Shown here piece after piece: positions 26,875 through 36,376 of a DNA stretch of 64,000 nucleotides. Position numbers and translations under genes: made by a program. The notes beneath the pieces are model-generated. The model did no database searches, had not been told where the DNA came from, and worked only from the letters and a program-made list of their open reading frames with translations. The DNA is from DATDAH01 sp963823495 (GTDB lineage Bacteria > Actinomycetota > Acidimicrobiia > Acidimicrobiales > DATDAH01), in assembly GCA_963823495.1 (NCBI GenBank), contig CAWGLV010000001.1, forward strand, positions 1,984,001-2,048,000. Reading direction: 5' to 3'. Every line of letters begins with the position of its first letter. The stretch's first letter is position 1.

Positions 26875-28878
26875 GCCGGGGACTCGGGCGCGTCGTGGCT
26901 CTGGCCCTCGTCCTCGGCCTTCTGGTGGCACTCGTCCCGCTGGGGTCGACGGCGACCCCGGCGACGGCCGCACCGACCTTCGGCGACGACCCACTCGACG
27001 ATGTCCTGCACTGGGCCGCCCGGGAGCGCCGCTGCGGGTTGACCACCAACAAGCTGGCCGCGCTTGATGCTGGCCCCGACCTTCCCGGAGACCGGGAGCC
27101 CGTCGGGTCAGGCGCCGTCGCCGATGACCCTCTCCCGCTGGGACAACCAGTCGGGTCTGCACTCCTTCCGGACCGTCGCCCGGGAGCCCAGGGCGTTCTG
27201 GCATCCCGGCGTGGGCATGTGGCAGTTCGACTCGGCCGGCCTCGGGGCACCGCTGACCGCCGCCCAGCGGATCGACACCTATGTCGTCGCCGCCCGGACC
27301 GCGGCCACGATGGCCGCCCGCTGGTGCACCAACCCGACCCTGGCGTACGTGTGGGCGCCCTGGTACGGCTGTGGGGCCTCGACCTGCCGGGGCATCTTCC
27401 GCTCGATCTACCGCAGCGGAACCGATCGGCTGGTGGGCGTGGCCCACGACACCGCGGTCCACGCCCGCGGGGGCATGGTGTCGCGGACCTGCACCGGAGC
27501 GGCCCGGAGCGGTTCGTTCACCTGCTGGCGGGTGGCTCCGGCTCGAGCCGAGGGCTACGCCGGCTTCGCCGTGCCCGGGTTCGGACCGGCCCCGCTGACC
27601 GCGCCGTTCTATGTGTATGCCGCCAACGGCCGGGAGTACCGCCACTGGCTCCGGGCCGACACGGGCTACCCACAGGACATCTGGGCCTCCCGCCCGCTGG
27701 GCGCCAACGCCCGCAACGCACTCAGCTGGCACCGGGGCGCGGCCCTGGTCGACCTCGGCGGTGGCGGGGGCGGCGGTGGTGGTGGCGGGGGTGGGGCGGG
27801 GTTCGGCGACGTGCCGACCCAGGTCTGGTACCTGGACGCGCTGACCTGGGGGCTCGATGCGGGCATCGTCACCGGCTACCCCGACAACACGTTCCGGCCG
27901 GGTGGACCCATCACCCGGGCCCAGGCCGTGATGTGGCTCTGGACCGGCGCCGGAAGGCCGACACCCTCGGTTCCGGTCGCCGTCACCGACGTCGCCGCCG
28001 GGGCCTGGTTCGCCGATGGGCTGGCCTGGGCACTCGGCGAGGGAATCGTGTCGGGCTTCCCCGACGGGACCTTCCGACCGAACGAGCCGGTGAAGCGCAG
28101 CCAGCTGGCGGCGATGGTCTGGAACCGCGCCGACCGACCGGTGCCGGCCGGGGCCGGGGCCTTCACCGACGTGCGGGCCGGCGTCTGGTACTCGGCGGCG
28201 GCGAACTGGCTCACCGAGATGGGCTACGCGTCCGGCTTCCCCGACAGCACGTTCCGGCCGGCCGAGCGGGTCACCCGGGCCCAGGGCGTCAGTTGGTTCC
28301 ACGCCGCGAGGCCCTTCGAGGACGTGGCGCCGGGGGCCTGGTTCCGGGCGGAGGTGGACTGGGGGCGCTTCCGGGCGGTGGTCTCCGGCTATGCGGACCA
28401 CACCTTCCGCGGCGACCTGGCGGCCGACCGGCGCACGACGGTGGACATGGTGTGGGCCCTCATGGCGTCGCCGGGAGCGGTCGGCGGCCATGGGTTCAGT
28501 GACGTCGCGGCCGGCGACCCCGCGGTGGGCTGGGCGGCGACGGCGGGGGTCGTCACTGGCTATCCCGACGGCACCTTCCGGCCCGGTGCGCCGGTGACGC
28601 GGGCCCAGGCGGTGATGATGCTGTGGAAGGTGGCTGGTCGCCCGTCGCCCACGGGACCGCCGCCCTTCACCGACGTGCGCGCCGACGAGTGGTTCGCGGA
28701 CGGCCTGAGGTGGGCGGCGGCCGAGGGCATCGTCAACGGCTACCCCGACGGGACCTTCCGGGGCGAGGACTCGGTGAGCCGCGCCCAACTGACCGCCCAG
28801 ATCAGCGCCCTGGCCCACACCCGGTCCGCCTGGGCTCCCGGCACGGCCATCCCCCGCACGGTCGACTTCACCGGCTGA
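26871..28878 (+). pseudogene. Secreted S-layer homology (SLH) domain protein, broken by a +1 frameshift
   Basis: It begins at ATG 26871 with a signal peptide (VALALVLGLLVALVPLGSTA and following Ala residues). After LTTNKLAA one extra base near 27063 shifts the frame; correcting it gives LMLAPTFPETGSPSG and SPMTLSRWDNQSG, a conserved actinobacterial segment (residues about 60-290). A glycine-only linker of 13 residues follows, then six SLH-type repeats of about 50 residues, each built on VTGYPDGTFRP-like cores with FTDV starts. SLH repeats bind cell-wall polymers, often pyruvylated glycans; a pyruvyltransferase-like gene lies at 49143. The fourth repeat is the most divergent. Apart from one base the gene looks intact. 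Confidence 0.82.
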
Positions 28879-28911
28879 TCCTGTCGGGCCCGTCCGGCCC
28901 GGCCCTGCGGC

Positions 28912-29697
28912 TCAGCCGAAGGTGTCGACGCAGAACTGCCCGGTGCCCAGGTCCTGACGCGCGGCACAGGTGTCGCCGTAGGCCTCGTAGCCACTCCCCG
29001 AGGCCGACTGCTGGTAGAGCGTGTCGCAGGCGGCGAAGTCGCCGTCGAAGCAGGCGTCGGCGAGGGCGTCGAGGGCGGGATCCGAGCCGTACTCGGTGAT
29101 GGCCTCGGCGGGCGGGGCGCCGGGGCTGGCGTCGGTGGGGACGTCGCTGCTGAAGTCGTCGGAGAAGTCTCTGGTGACGTCGTCGGAGAAGTCGCTGGTC
29201 AGCTGATCGGAGACGTCGCTGGTCGGCTCGCCGGAGGCACCGGCGTCGTCCACGAAGCACTCGAGGCCGAGGTCCTCACCGAGCCCGTCGACCTCGGATT
29301 CCAGCTCGGCGTTGTCCTCCGCCAGGGACTCGATGGCGTCATTGTCGTCGTCCTCGGCCGCGGCCTGGAGGTCTTCGAAGAGCTCGACGCGCTGCTCCAG
29401 GACCTCCAGCAGTTCGTCGACGGTGTCCTGCAGGTCCTCGGGCGGGCTGAGCTCGCTGAGGTCCTCGACGCCCTGGGAGGCGATGTCGACGGCCTCGCCG
29501 GCCTGCTCGGCCAACTCCTCGGTCGTCGCGGGCTCGCCGATGGCCTGGATGTCGTCGCTCACCTCCAGGCAGATCTCGTCGAACTGGGCGAGGAAGTCCT
29601 CCTCGCTGAGGGAGTCCTCCCCGCCACAGCCCGCGGCGATGACCGCCAGGACACCGATGAGCAGGAACCAGGTCGACCGAGGGGCCTTCGCCGTCAT
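28912..29697 (-). CDS. Very acidic putative lipoprotein
   Basis: The product is 261 aa. The signal sequence WFLLIGVLAVIAAGC ends in a lipobox with Cys at about residue 24. The mature protein is extremely rich in Asp and Glu, with helical segments (LQDTVDELLEVLEQRVELFE) followed by a low-complexity stretch of repeated SDxxSDDFS-like motifs. A C-terminal Cys-containing domain, LADACFDGDFAACDTLYQQS, then a CAAR segment, is found in many actinobacterial secreted proteins. No enzymatic function is visible. TAACGT 8 nt before the ATG supports a leaderless start. Confidence 0.75.
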   Translation of the reverse strand: MTAKAPRSTWFLLIGVLAVIAAGCGGEDSLSEEDFLAQFDEICLEVSDDIQAIGEPATTEELAEQAGEAVDIASQGVEDLSELSPPEDLQDTVDELLEVLEQRVELFEDLQAAAEDDDNDAIESLAEDNAELESEVDGLGEDLGLECFVDDAGASGEPTSDVSDQLTSDFSDDVTRDFSDDFSSDVPTDASPGAPPAEAITEYGSDPALDALADACFDGDFAACDTLYQQSASGSGYEAYGDTCAARQDLGTGQFCVDTFG

Positions 29698-29705
29698 GGC
29701 CGCGC

Positions 29706-29711
29706 ACGTTA
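29706..29711 (-). promoter_or_regulatory. Putative -10 box of the lipoprotein gene
   Basis: On the minus strand TAACGT ends 8 nt before the ATG at 29697. Confidence 0.45.
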
Positions 29712-29746
29712 GCGGGCGGTCGCGGCTTCGATTCGAAACCCGTCGG

Positions 29747-30586
29747 TCAGGCTCGGAGGTGGTCGACCAGCCGTCGGAGCGGCACCTCGTGGTGGTCGAG
29801 CAGCGGGACGCCGCTCAGCCGCAACGCGGCGTTGTCGAGCACCGAGTTCGCAGGTCGGGGCGCGGGTCGGGGCGGGTCGAGGTCCGCGGTGGCGATGGGT
29901 TCGACGCGGCCCGGGTCCTCGCCGGCCGCCCCCAGGACGGCCCGGGCGAACTCGTACCAGGACACCGCGCCCTGGTTGGTCACGTGGAACAGCCCCGAGC
30001 GCTCTTCGGTCACCAGGCGGGCGATCATGGCGGCGAGGTCGTCCGCGAAGGTGGGGTGACCTCGTTGGTCGGTGACGAAGCGCAGCGGACCGGGTCCGGC
30101 GGCCAGGCGAAGGATGGTCCCGACCATGTTCGAGCCGTGGCGACCACAGACCCACGAGGTGCGCACGACGAGGTCGCCGTCAGCCAGCTCCAACTCGCCG
30201 CCCCGCTTGGACCGTCCGTAGACCGAGCGGGGCGAGGGGGTGTCCCACTCGTGGTACGGAGCGTCCTTGGTGCCGTCGAAGACATAGTCGGTGGAGAGGT
30301 AGCAGACCCGGGCCCCGACCCGCCGGGCGGCTTCGCCGACGAAGCGGGTGCCGAGGGCGTTCACCCGTAGGGCCCGGTCGGGATCGGCCTCACAGGCGTC
30401 GACCGCCGTCCACGCCGCGGCGTGCACGATGGCGTGCGGCGATTCGGTGCCGATCGTCTCGTGCACGGCGTCTCGGTCGCCGACATCGAGGGTGTGGTGG
30501 TCGAACCCGACGACGTCGTGGCCGGCGAACGCGTCGAGGAGCTCGGTGCCGACCTGCCCGCCGGCGCCGGTGACGAGGACCTTCAT
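29747..30586 (-). CDS. rmlD: dTDP-4-dehydrorhamnose reductase
   Basis: The product is 279 aa. It catalyses the last step of dTDP-L-rhamnose synthesis, NADPH-dependent reduction of dTDP-4-keto-L-rhamnose. It shows the Rossmann motif VTGAGGQVG at the N-terminus, the SDR-type catalytic YGRSK (YxxxK), LSTDYVFDG, and TNQGAVSWYEFAR near the C-terminus. It is the last gene of the minus-strand operon rmlA-rmlC-rmlB-rmlD, 13 nt after rmlB. ATG 30586 is chosen because the extension upstream has no Rossmann sequence and lies inside rmlB. Confidence 0.94.
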   Translation of the reverse strand: MKVLVTGAGGQVGTELLDAFAGHDVVGFDHHTLDVGDRDAVHETIGTESPHAIVHAAAWTAVDACEADPDRALRVNALGTRFVGEAARRVGARVCYLSTDYVFDGTKDAPYHEWDTPSPRSVYGRSKRGGELELADGDLVVRTSWVCGRHGSNMVGTILRLAAGPGPLRFVTDQRGHPTFADDLAAMIARLVTEERSGLFHVTNQGAVSWYEFARAVLGAAGEDPGRVEPIATADLDPPRPAPRPANSVLDNAALRLSGVPLLDHHEVPLRRLVDHLRA

Positions 30587-30599
30587 CGGGTGCGGGTCA

Positions 30600-31559
30600 T
30601 CACGAGCCGAGTAGGGGTTCCCACCACCAGCGGTTGTCGCGGTACCACGCCACGGTGAGGTCGAGCGCCTCGTCGAGCTCGTGGCGCGGCACCCATCCCA
30701 GGGCGCGGACCTTGGCGGTGTCGATCGAGTAGCGCCGGTCATGGCCGAGCCGGTCCTCGACCGGCTCGATCATGGACTCGTCGTGGCCCAGACGGCCGAG
30801 CAGGCGCAGCGTGAGCTCCTGGTTGGTGATCTCGTTGCCCGCCCCGATGTTGTAGATCTCGCCGATCTCGCCGCCCCGCAGGACCAGGTCCACGGCCTCG
30901 CAGTTGTCGTCCACGAAGCACCAGTCCCGGACGTTGAGCCCGTCGCCGTACAGCGGGACCTTGCGCCCCTCCAGGAGGTTCGTCACGAACAGCGGGATGA
31001 CCTTCTCGGGGAACTGGTTGGGCCCGAAGTTGTTGCTGCTGCGGGTGACCACCACCGGCAGGCCGTGGGTCTCGTGATACGCCAGGGCGATCAGGTCCGA
31101 GCCGGCCTTTGCGGCCGAGTAGGGCGATCGCGGGGCGAGGATGTCGGTCTCGGTGAACGAGCCCTCCTCGATGGAGCCGTAGACCTCGTCGGTGGAGATG
31201 TGCAGGAATCGCTCCACGCCGACCTGGCGGGCCACGTCGCACATGACGTTGGTGCCGCTGCAGTTGGTCCGGACGAACTCGTCGGGATTCACGATCGACC
31301 GGTCGACGTGGCTCTCGGCGGCGAAGTGCACGACCCGGTCGTGACCCGACAGGGCGGCGAGGACCGCGTCCCGATCGCAGATGTCGCCCTTGACGAACCG
31401 GAACCGGGGATCGTCCTCGAAGGGGCGGAAGTTGTCGGTGTTGCCCGCGTAGGTGAGGGCGTCGTAGACGGTCACCTCGTCGTCGCGGTTGGCCAGGGCC
31501 CAGCGGACGTAGTTGGAGCCGATGAAGCCGGCGCCGCCGGTGACGAAGAGCTTGCTCAT
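30600..31559 (-). CDS. rmlB: dTDP-glucose 4,6-dehydratase
   Basis: The product is 319 aa. It converts dTDP-glucose to dTDP-4-keto-6-deoxyglucose with bound NAD. It has VTGGAGFIGSNYVRWAL at the N-terminus, catalytic HISTDEVYGS (the Thr-Asp-Glu triad), the YSAAKAGSD YxxxK motif, RSSNNFGPNQFPEK and NVRDWCFVDDNC. The length is normal. A Shine-Dalgarno-like gagga precedes ATG 31559 by about 7 nt, as expected for an internal operon gene; longer starts run into rmlC. Confidence 0.96.
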   Translation of the reverse strand: MSKLFVTGGAGFIGSNYVRWALANRDDEVTVYDALTYAGNTDNFRPFEDDPRFRFVKGDICDRDAVLAALSGHDRVVHFAAESHVDRSIVNPDEFVRTNCSGTNVMCDVARQVGVERFLHISTDEVYGSIEEGSFTETDILAPRSPYSAAKAGSDLIALAYHETHGLPVVVTRSSNNFGPNQFPEKVIPLFVTNLLEGRKVPLYGDGLNVRDWCFVDDNCEAVDLVLRGGEIGEIYNIGAGNEITNQELTLRLLGRLGHDESMIEPVEDRLGHDRRYSIDTAKVRALGWVPRHELDEALDLTVAWYRDNRWWWEPLLGS

Positions 31560-31569
31560 GGGGAAGTCC

Positions 31570-32136
31570 TCAGGGGCGGAGGTCGGCGTGGGGGCGGCGA
31601 CCGGGATCGAGGGCGTCTCGGCGGGGGTTGGTGCGGTCCCGCTCGGACAGCACCGGGTCGGTGACACCCCAGTCGGCGTCGACGGCCGGGTCGTCCCAGG
31701 CGACGCCGAGCTCGTCGGCCGGGTTGTAGTACCCGTCCACCAGGTAGGTCATCGTCATGTCGGTGAGCGCGGCGAAGCCGTGAGCCACGCCGGGCGGGAT
31801 GAACACACCCCGGTGGGGGTGGGTGCCGTCGGCGTCCTCGCCGAGATCGAGTACGAGGGTGTTGCCGTCGGTGGGGGAGTCCTCGCGGAGATCGTGGAGG
31901 ACCACCCGGGCCCGGCCGGCGGGGACGTACCAGTAGTCGGCCTGATGGAGGTGGTAGTGCAGGCCGACCACCGAACCCGCCCGCCGGTCGCTGCGGTTGG
32001 CCTGGACCATCTCCCGGCCCTGCGGGAACCACTCACGTCGGTAGGTCTCCACGAAGACCCCGCGCTCGTCACCGAACACCTTCGGCTCCACGACGAAGAC
32101 GTCGCGGATCGTCGGGGACTCGGTCACTTCGGCCAT
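31570..32136 (-). CDS. rmlC: dTDP-4-dehydrorhamnose 3,5-epimerase
   Basis: The product is 188 aa from ATG 32136. It is a cupin-fold epimerase: FGDERGVFVETYRREWFPQG, VVGLHYHLHQADYWYVPAG carrying the catalytic His, and FIPPGVAHGFAALTDMTMTY all match RmlC. The ATG is preceded by aggtgag, while a GTG at 32145 directly follows the rmlA stop and would add MSA. Third step of rhamnose synthesis. It lies between rmlA and rmlB in the operon. The C-terminus is slightly extended and basic. Confidence 0.92.
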   Translation of the reverse strand: MAEVTESPTIRDVFVVEPKVFGDERGVFVETYRREWFPQGREMVQANRSDRRAGSVVGLHYHLHQADYWYVPAGRARVVLHDLREDSPTDGNTLVLDLGEDADGTHPHRGVFIPPGVAHGFAALTDMTMTYLVDGYYNPADELGVAWDDPAVDADWGVTDPVLSERDRTNPRRDALDPGRRPHADLRP

Positions 32137-32145
32137 GGCACTCAC

Positions 32146-33252
32146 CTATTCGATGTCGACACGGGAGTGATCGCCGAGCATGAGGCGTGTCGCCCGGGGC
32201 ACGCGCCCCGAGCGGACGACCTCGACCTCTCGGCCGATCAGCGAGTCCTGCACGTGGGGGATGTTGACGATGCGGCTGTCCTCGAGGATCACCGAGTGCT
32301 CGACCTCGGAGTCGAGGATCTCGCACCTGGCGGCCACCGAGGAGTAGGGGCCGACGTAGCTGTCCACGATACGGGTACCGGGCCCGATGATGGCCGGGCC
32401 CCGCACGGTGCTGTTGACGATCTCGGCGCCGTCGTCGACCACGACCCGACCCTCGACCAGGGACGTGTCGTCGATGTGGCCCCGGTTGGCGGGCTCCAGT
32501 GTCTCCAGGATGAGCCGGTTGCCCTCGAGGAGCGGGTCCAGCTTCCCGGTGTCCTTCCACCAGCCGTCGAGGATCTCGTGGCGGACGCGCTTGCCGTTGT
32601 CGATGAGCCACTGGATCGCGTCGGTGATCTCCAGCTCTCCCCGCGGCGAGGGTGCGATGGCGGCGACGGCCTCGTGGATCGTGGCGTCGAAGAGGTACAC
32701 GCCCACCAGCGCGAGGTCCGACGGCGGCTCGTCGGGCTTCTCGAGGAGTTGCAGGACTTCGCCGTCCGGACCGATCTCGGCCACCCCGAACCGTTGTGGG
32801 TCCGGCACCCGGGCCAGCAGGATCTGCGCGGTCGGCGGGACGGTCTCGCCGCCGAGCGACGGGGCCGAGGAGGCCGTCCGGTCGGCTTCGAAGCTCTCCA
32901 CGAACTCGGCGATGCCCTGCCGGAGCAGGTTGTCGCCGAGGTACATGACGAAGTCCTCCTCGCCCAGGAAGTCGGCGGCGATGAGGACGCAGTGGGCCAG
33001 GCCCAGCGGCTCGTCCTGAGGGAGGTAGGTGACCTCGAGGCCCCAGGTCGAGCCGTCACCGACGGCAGCCCGGATCTCCTCGCCGGTCTCCCCGATGACG
33101 ATGCCGACCTCGTGGATCCCGGCCTCGGCCATGTCCTCGAGGCCGTAGAACAGGATCGGCTTGTTGGCCACGGGCACCAACTGCTTGGCGCTGGTGTGGG
33201 TGATCGGTCGCAGGCGCGTGCCGGCCCCGCCGGAGAGGATGAGGCCCTTCAC
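32146..33252 (-). CDS. rmlA: Glucose-1-phosphate thymidylyltransferase (long type)
   Basis: The product is 368 aa from GTG 33252. It makes dTDP-glucose from glucose 1-phosphate and dTTP. The N-terminal nucleotidyltransferase has ILSGGAGTRLRPITHTSAKQ, MYLGDNLL with the metal Asp, and EKPDEPPSD. The C-terminal part from about residue 245 is a left-handed beta-helix (VEGRVVVDDGAEIVNSTVRG, GPYSSVAARCEILDSEVEHS), as in the longer StrD or archaeal-type enzymes. It is the first gene of the rhamnose operon. A TACAAC element 7 nt before GTG may be the promoter. Confidence 0.93.
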   Translation of the reverse strand: MKGLILSGGAGTRLRPITHTSAKQLVPVANKPILFYGLEDMAEAGIHEVGIVIGETGEEIRAAVGDGSTWGLEVTYLPQDEPLGLAHCVLIAADFLGEEDFVMYLGDNLLRQGIAEFVESFEADRTASSAPSLGGETVPPTAQILLARVPDPQRFGVAEIGPDGEVLQLLEKPDEPPSDLALVGVYLFDATIHEAVAAIAPSPRGELEITDAIQWLIDNGKRVRHEILDGWWKDTGKLDPLLEGNRLILETLEPANRGHIDDTSLVEGRVVVDDGAEIVNSTVRGPAIIGPGTRIVDSYVGPYSSVAARCEILDSEVEHSVILEDSRIVNIPHVQDSLIGREVEVVRSGRVPRATRLMLGDHSRVDIE

Positions 33253-33324
33253 GGGCGTCGTTGTACCACGCCCCACCGCCGCCCCCACCGGTCGACGGTG
33301 GCGCATGCCCGAGGCGGGTCGCCC

Positions 33325-33330
33325 TATCCT
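33325..33330 (+). promoter_or_regulatory. Putative -10 box of the glycosyltransferase pair
   Basis: TATCCT ends 9 nt before GTG 33340. Confidence 0.45.
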
Positions 33331-33339
33331 CACGCCCCC

Positions 33340-34731
33340 GTGTCCCCTCGTGTCCGTGCCGTCGTGCTCAACTACAACGGCGGCCGTCATGTCCTCGACT
33401 GCGTGGCAGCCCTGCGGGGGACCGACTGGCCCACGGGCGATCTCGAGATCGTGGTGGTCGACAACGCCTCCTCGGACGGCAGCGACGGTGAGATCCGTCG
33501 TCGGTTCCCCGACGTGGAGATCCGCCCGACCGGGGCGAACCTCGGCTTCCCGGCGAACAACGTGGCCATGGGCGACCTGGAGGGTTTCGATCACGTCGCC
33601 CTCGTGAACAACGACGCCTTCGTGGATTCCGGGTGGCTCGGCCCGCTGGTCGACGCACTGAAGGCCGACGAGGGGTTGGGTGCCGCCTGTCCCCGGATCC
33701 TCTTCGCTCCCCGGTTCCTCGACCTCACCCTCATCTCGCCGACGTTCCGGCCCGGGACAGGGGACGGACGGGACCTCGGGGTGCGCCTTTCGGGGGTGGA
33801 GGTGGACGGCGAGGACCGCTGGCGGGAGGCCCAACGGGTCGAGGGCTTCTGGGGCCAGGAGCATGGCTCCGGCGAGGAGACGCGCTTCGAGTGGACCGGT
33901 GAGCGGGCCTTGGTCCGGATCCCGGTGCCCGAGGGTTCTGCGGGGTCGACGTCGATCACGCTTCGGTTGCGGCTGGCGGCCGAGGCGGCGAAGGAGGTCA
34001 CGGTCGCGAGCGGCTCGGGCCCGGTGGAGGTGGCCGTCGGGCCGGACCCCGCGTGGGTCGAGGTGACCGTCACGGGTGAGCCCTACGACGTGGTCAACAA
34101 CGTCGGGTCGTTGCTGATCGAGGGTGGCTACGGCGCCGACCGCGGCTACCTGCAGCGGGACGAGGGCCAGTTCGACGCACCGGCCGACGTGTTCGCCTGG
34201 TGCGGTGGCGGGGTGCTCCTGCGGCGGCGCTACCTGGAAGAGGTCGGTCTCTTCGACGAGCGCTTCTTCCTGTACTACGAGGACACCGACCTGGCCTGGC
34301 GGGGCCGGAGTCGCGGCTGGCGTTACGGGTACGTGCCCGATTCCCGGTTCCGTCACATCCACGCCGCCAGCAGCGGGGAGGGCTCGGCCCTCTTCCAGCA
34401 CTTCGTCGAGCGCAACCGCCTCCTGATGCTGGTGAAGAACGCGCCGTTCGGCCTCGCCGTCGGGGCCGTGGTCCGGTACCTGCTGATCACCGCCAGCTAC
34501 GCCCGACGTGACGTGGCGTCCCCGATGCTGCGGGCGCACCGGCCCAACACCGTGCTCCTGCGCCGCCGGTCGAAGTCGTTCCTGGCGTTCCTCCGCCTGC
34601 TGCCGGCGATGCTGGTGGCCCGCTTCCGCAACCGGCGCAAGCAGGTGGTCGATGACGTCGACCTGGTCGCTTGGGCGGTGCCCCAGCCCGGGTCCGGGCG
34701 GCCGGGCGACCCCGAGAGCGGGGACGGATGA
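33340..34731 (+). CDS. Family 2 glycosyltransferase with an inserted beta domain
   Basis: The product is 463 aa from GTG 33340. The GT-A fold begins VRAVVLNYNGGRHVLDCV; VVVDNASSDGSDGEI binds the nucleotide, VALVNNDAFV is the DXD-like site, and the acceptor region includes FDERFFLYYEDTDLAWRGRS. Between about residues 125 and 270 an extra beta-rich domain interrupts the fold (VEGFWGQEHGSGEETRFEWT, STSITLRLRLAAEAAKEVTV, PAWVEVTVTGEPYDVVNNVG). This resembles rhamnosyltransferase-like GT2 enzymes, fitting the adjacent rml operon, but the donor is not proven. It overlaps the next gene (ATGA) and starts divergently, 88 nt from rmlA. Confidence 0.85.
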   Translation: MSPRVRAVVLNYNGGRHVLDCVAALRGTDWPTGDLEIVVVDNASSDGSDGEIRRRFPDVEIRPTGANLGFPANNVAMGDLEGFDHVALVNNDAFVDSGWLGPLVDALKADEGLGAACPRILFAPRFLDLTLISPTFRPGTGDGRDLGVRLSGVEVDGEDRWREAQRVEGFWGQEHGSGEETRFEWTGERALVRIPVPEGSAGSTSITLRLRLAAEAAKEVTVASGSGPVEVAVGPDPAWVEVTVTGEPYDVVNNVGSLLIEGGYGADRGYLQRDEGQFDAPADVFAWCGGGVLLRRRYLEEVGLFDERFFLYYEDTDLAWRGRSRGWRYGYVPDSRFRHIHAASSGEGSALFQHFVERNRLLMLVKNAPFGLAVGAVVRYLLITASYARRDVASPMLRAHRPNTVLLRRRSKSFLAFLRLLPAMLVARFRNRRKQVVDDVDLVAWAVPQPGSGRPGDPESGDG

Positions 34732-36322
34732 AGGTCGGGGTCTACAACCGCTACTGGCGCACCGGGGGTGGGGCCGAGACCTACGGGGCGGCCGTGGCCC
34801 AGGTGCTGGCCCGTCACCACGACGTCGACCTCCTCGGCCCCGACGAGGTCGACCTCGACCACCTCGCCGAACGGCTGCGCCTGGACCTGTCCGGCATCGG
34901 GATGGTCGTGCTCCGGGACCGGCCGGGCGCGGTGTTGCGGGCCAGCCGGGGCTACGACCTCTTCGTCAACGTGTCCTTCATGAGCGACGACGACGCCGGG
35001 GCGCCCCACAACCTCTACATCACCCACTTCCCGGCCCGGTCGGCGGGGGACCTGAACGTCGCGCAGCGGCTGGCCATCCGGGCCCTCGGCCCCCTCGTGC
35101 GGGCCCAGGCGGTCGACACCGCCTGGGGAGAGGGCTTCTACCGCGGGAGGGGCGCCGCCCTCGGTACTTCTGGACCGCGGCGGAGGCGTCGTTCTTCGTG
35201 GAGGCCAGGGCGGACCGGGACGTCGCCGTGCGCCTGGTCTTCCGGGACCAGCGTCCAGTGGGCCTCCCGCCCGCAGAGGTGGCGGTCGAGGTGGAGGGGG
35301 AGCCGGCGAGGAGCCTGACCGTCGAGGCCGGCCCTTCGCGGCTGGTCCGCCGACGGGGGACGCCGGTTGTCGTGACCGTGCCGGCCCGGTCGCGGTCGGG
35401 TGAGATCGAGGTCAAGATCCGATCGACGACCTTCGTGCCCGCCGAGCACGGCCAGGGTGACGACGACCGGGTCCTGGGCGTCGCCCTGAGCACCCTGCAC
35501 ACCGGCGAGCGGGTGCGGGACCGGGTCGGGGCCACCCTGGGGGCCTGGCTGCCGTTGCTGTACCGGCCGTTGCCCAACAAGAACTTCCTCGACAGCTACG
35601 ACACGTTGGTGGCCAACTCGGAGTTCACCCGGGGGTGGATCCGCCGCTGGTGGAACCGGGATGCCACGGTGCTCTACCCACCGGTGCGCTTGCACGAGCC
35701 GGGGGCGAAGGCACCGATCATCCTGGGGGTGGGGCGGTTCTTCGCCCCGAAGGCCGGGCACTCCAAGAAGCAGCTGGAGATGGTGGAGGCGTTCCGGCGC
35801 CTGGTCGCCACGGACGCGGCCGAGGGGTGGTCACTGCACCTGGTCGGCGGCTGCAGTGAGGCGGATCAGGGCTATCTCGACCACGTGCGGGCCGCGGCGG
35901 TCGGCCTGCCGGTCGAGTTCCACGTCGATGCCCCGGGTGGCGAGCTGGCCGACCTGTACGCGCGGGCCTCGGTCTTCTGGCACGCCACGGGCCTGGGCGA
36001 GGACGCCGAGGACGATCCCAACCGGATGGAGCACTTCGGCATATCGATCGTCGAAGCCATGTCCGCCGGCGCGGTACCCGTGGTGCTCGGTCGGGCGGGC
36101 CCCGCCGAGATCGTGGCGTCCGGCGTGAGCGGGCGGCACTTCTCCGACCTGGACGACCTCGTGTCACAGACCGTCGGGCTGATCGAGGATCCGGCGGAGC
36201 GGGCCCGGCTGTCGGCGGGGGCGGTCGAGCGGGCCCAGTACTTCGGCCTCGAGGCCTTCGCCGAGCGGCTGGACGCCATCGTGGGGCGGGCCACCGCGGG
36301 CGGGGTCCATTGGAGGCAATGA
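34728..36322 (+). pseudogene. Family 4 glycosyltransferase with inserted beta domain, broken by a one-base deletion
   Basis: ATG 34728 overlaps the preceding gene. The first frame gives MKVGVYNRYWRTGGGAETYG and a GT-B N-terminal domain up to residue 145. Around 35164 one base is missing; restoring it joins RGRGAALG to YFWTAAEASFFVEARADRDV, and the frame continues to 36322. The stretch of about 140-240 is a beta-rich insertion like that of its GT2 neighbour. The C-terminal GT4 domain has APIILGVGRFFAPKAGHSKK and EHFGISIVEAMSAGAVPVVL, the nucleotide-sugar binding Glu motif. The last codons, encoding WRQ and stop, lie inside the palindrome at 36312. It probably adds a sugar to the same glycan as the GT2 enzyme. 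Confidence 0.8.
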
Positions 36323-36350
36323 GGGGCGGAACCCGCTCCCTATTGCCTCC
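36312..36350. terminator. Convergent-junction palindrome, copy 1
   Basis: ggaggcaatgaggggcg (36312-36328) pairs with gctccctattgcctcc (36335-36350) across a short loop, with a few mismatches. It covers the stop codon of the plus-strand glycosyltransferase and lies 26 nt from the end of the minus-strand methyltransferase. The sequence is shared with the hairpin at 57411-57449. It probably terminates transcription from both sides. Confidence 0.65.
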
Positions 36351-36376
36351 GATGTGTCGGTGCGCCCGGCGGTGGG

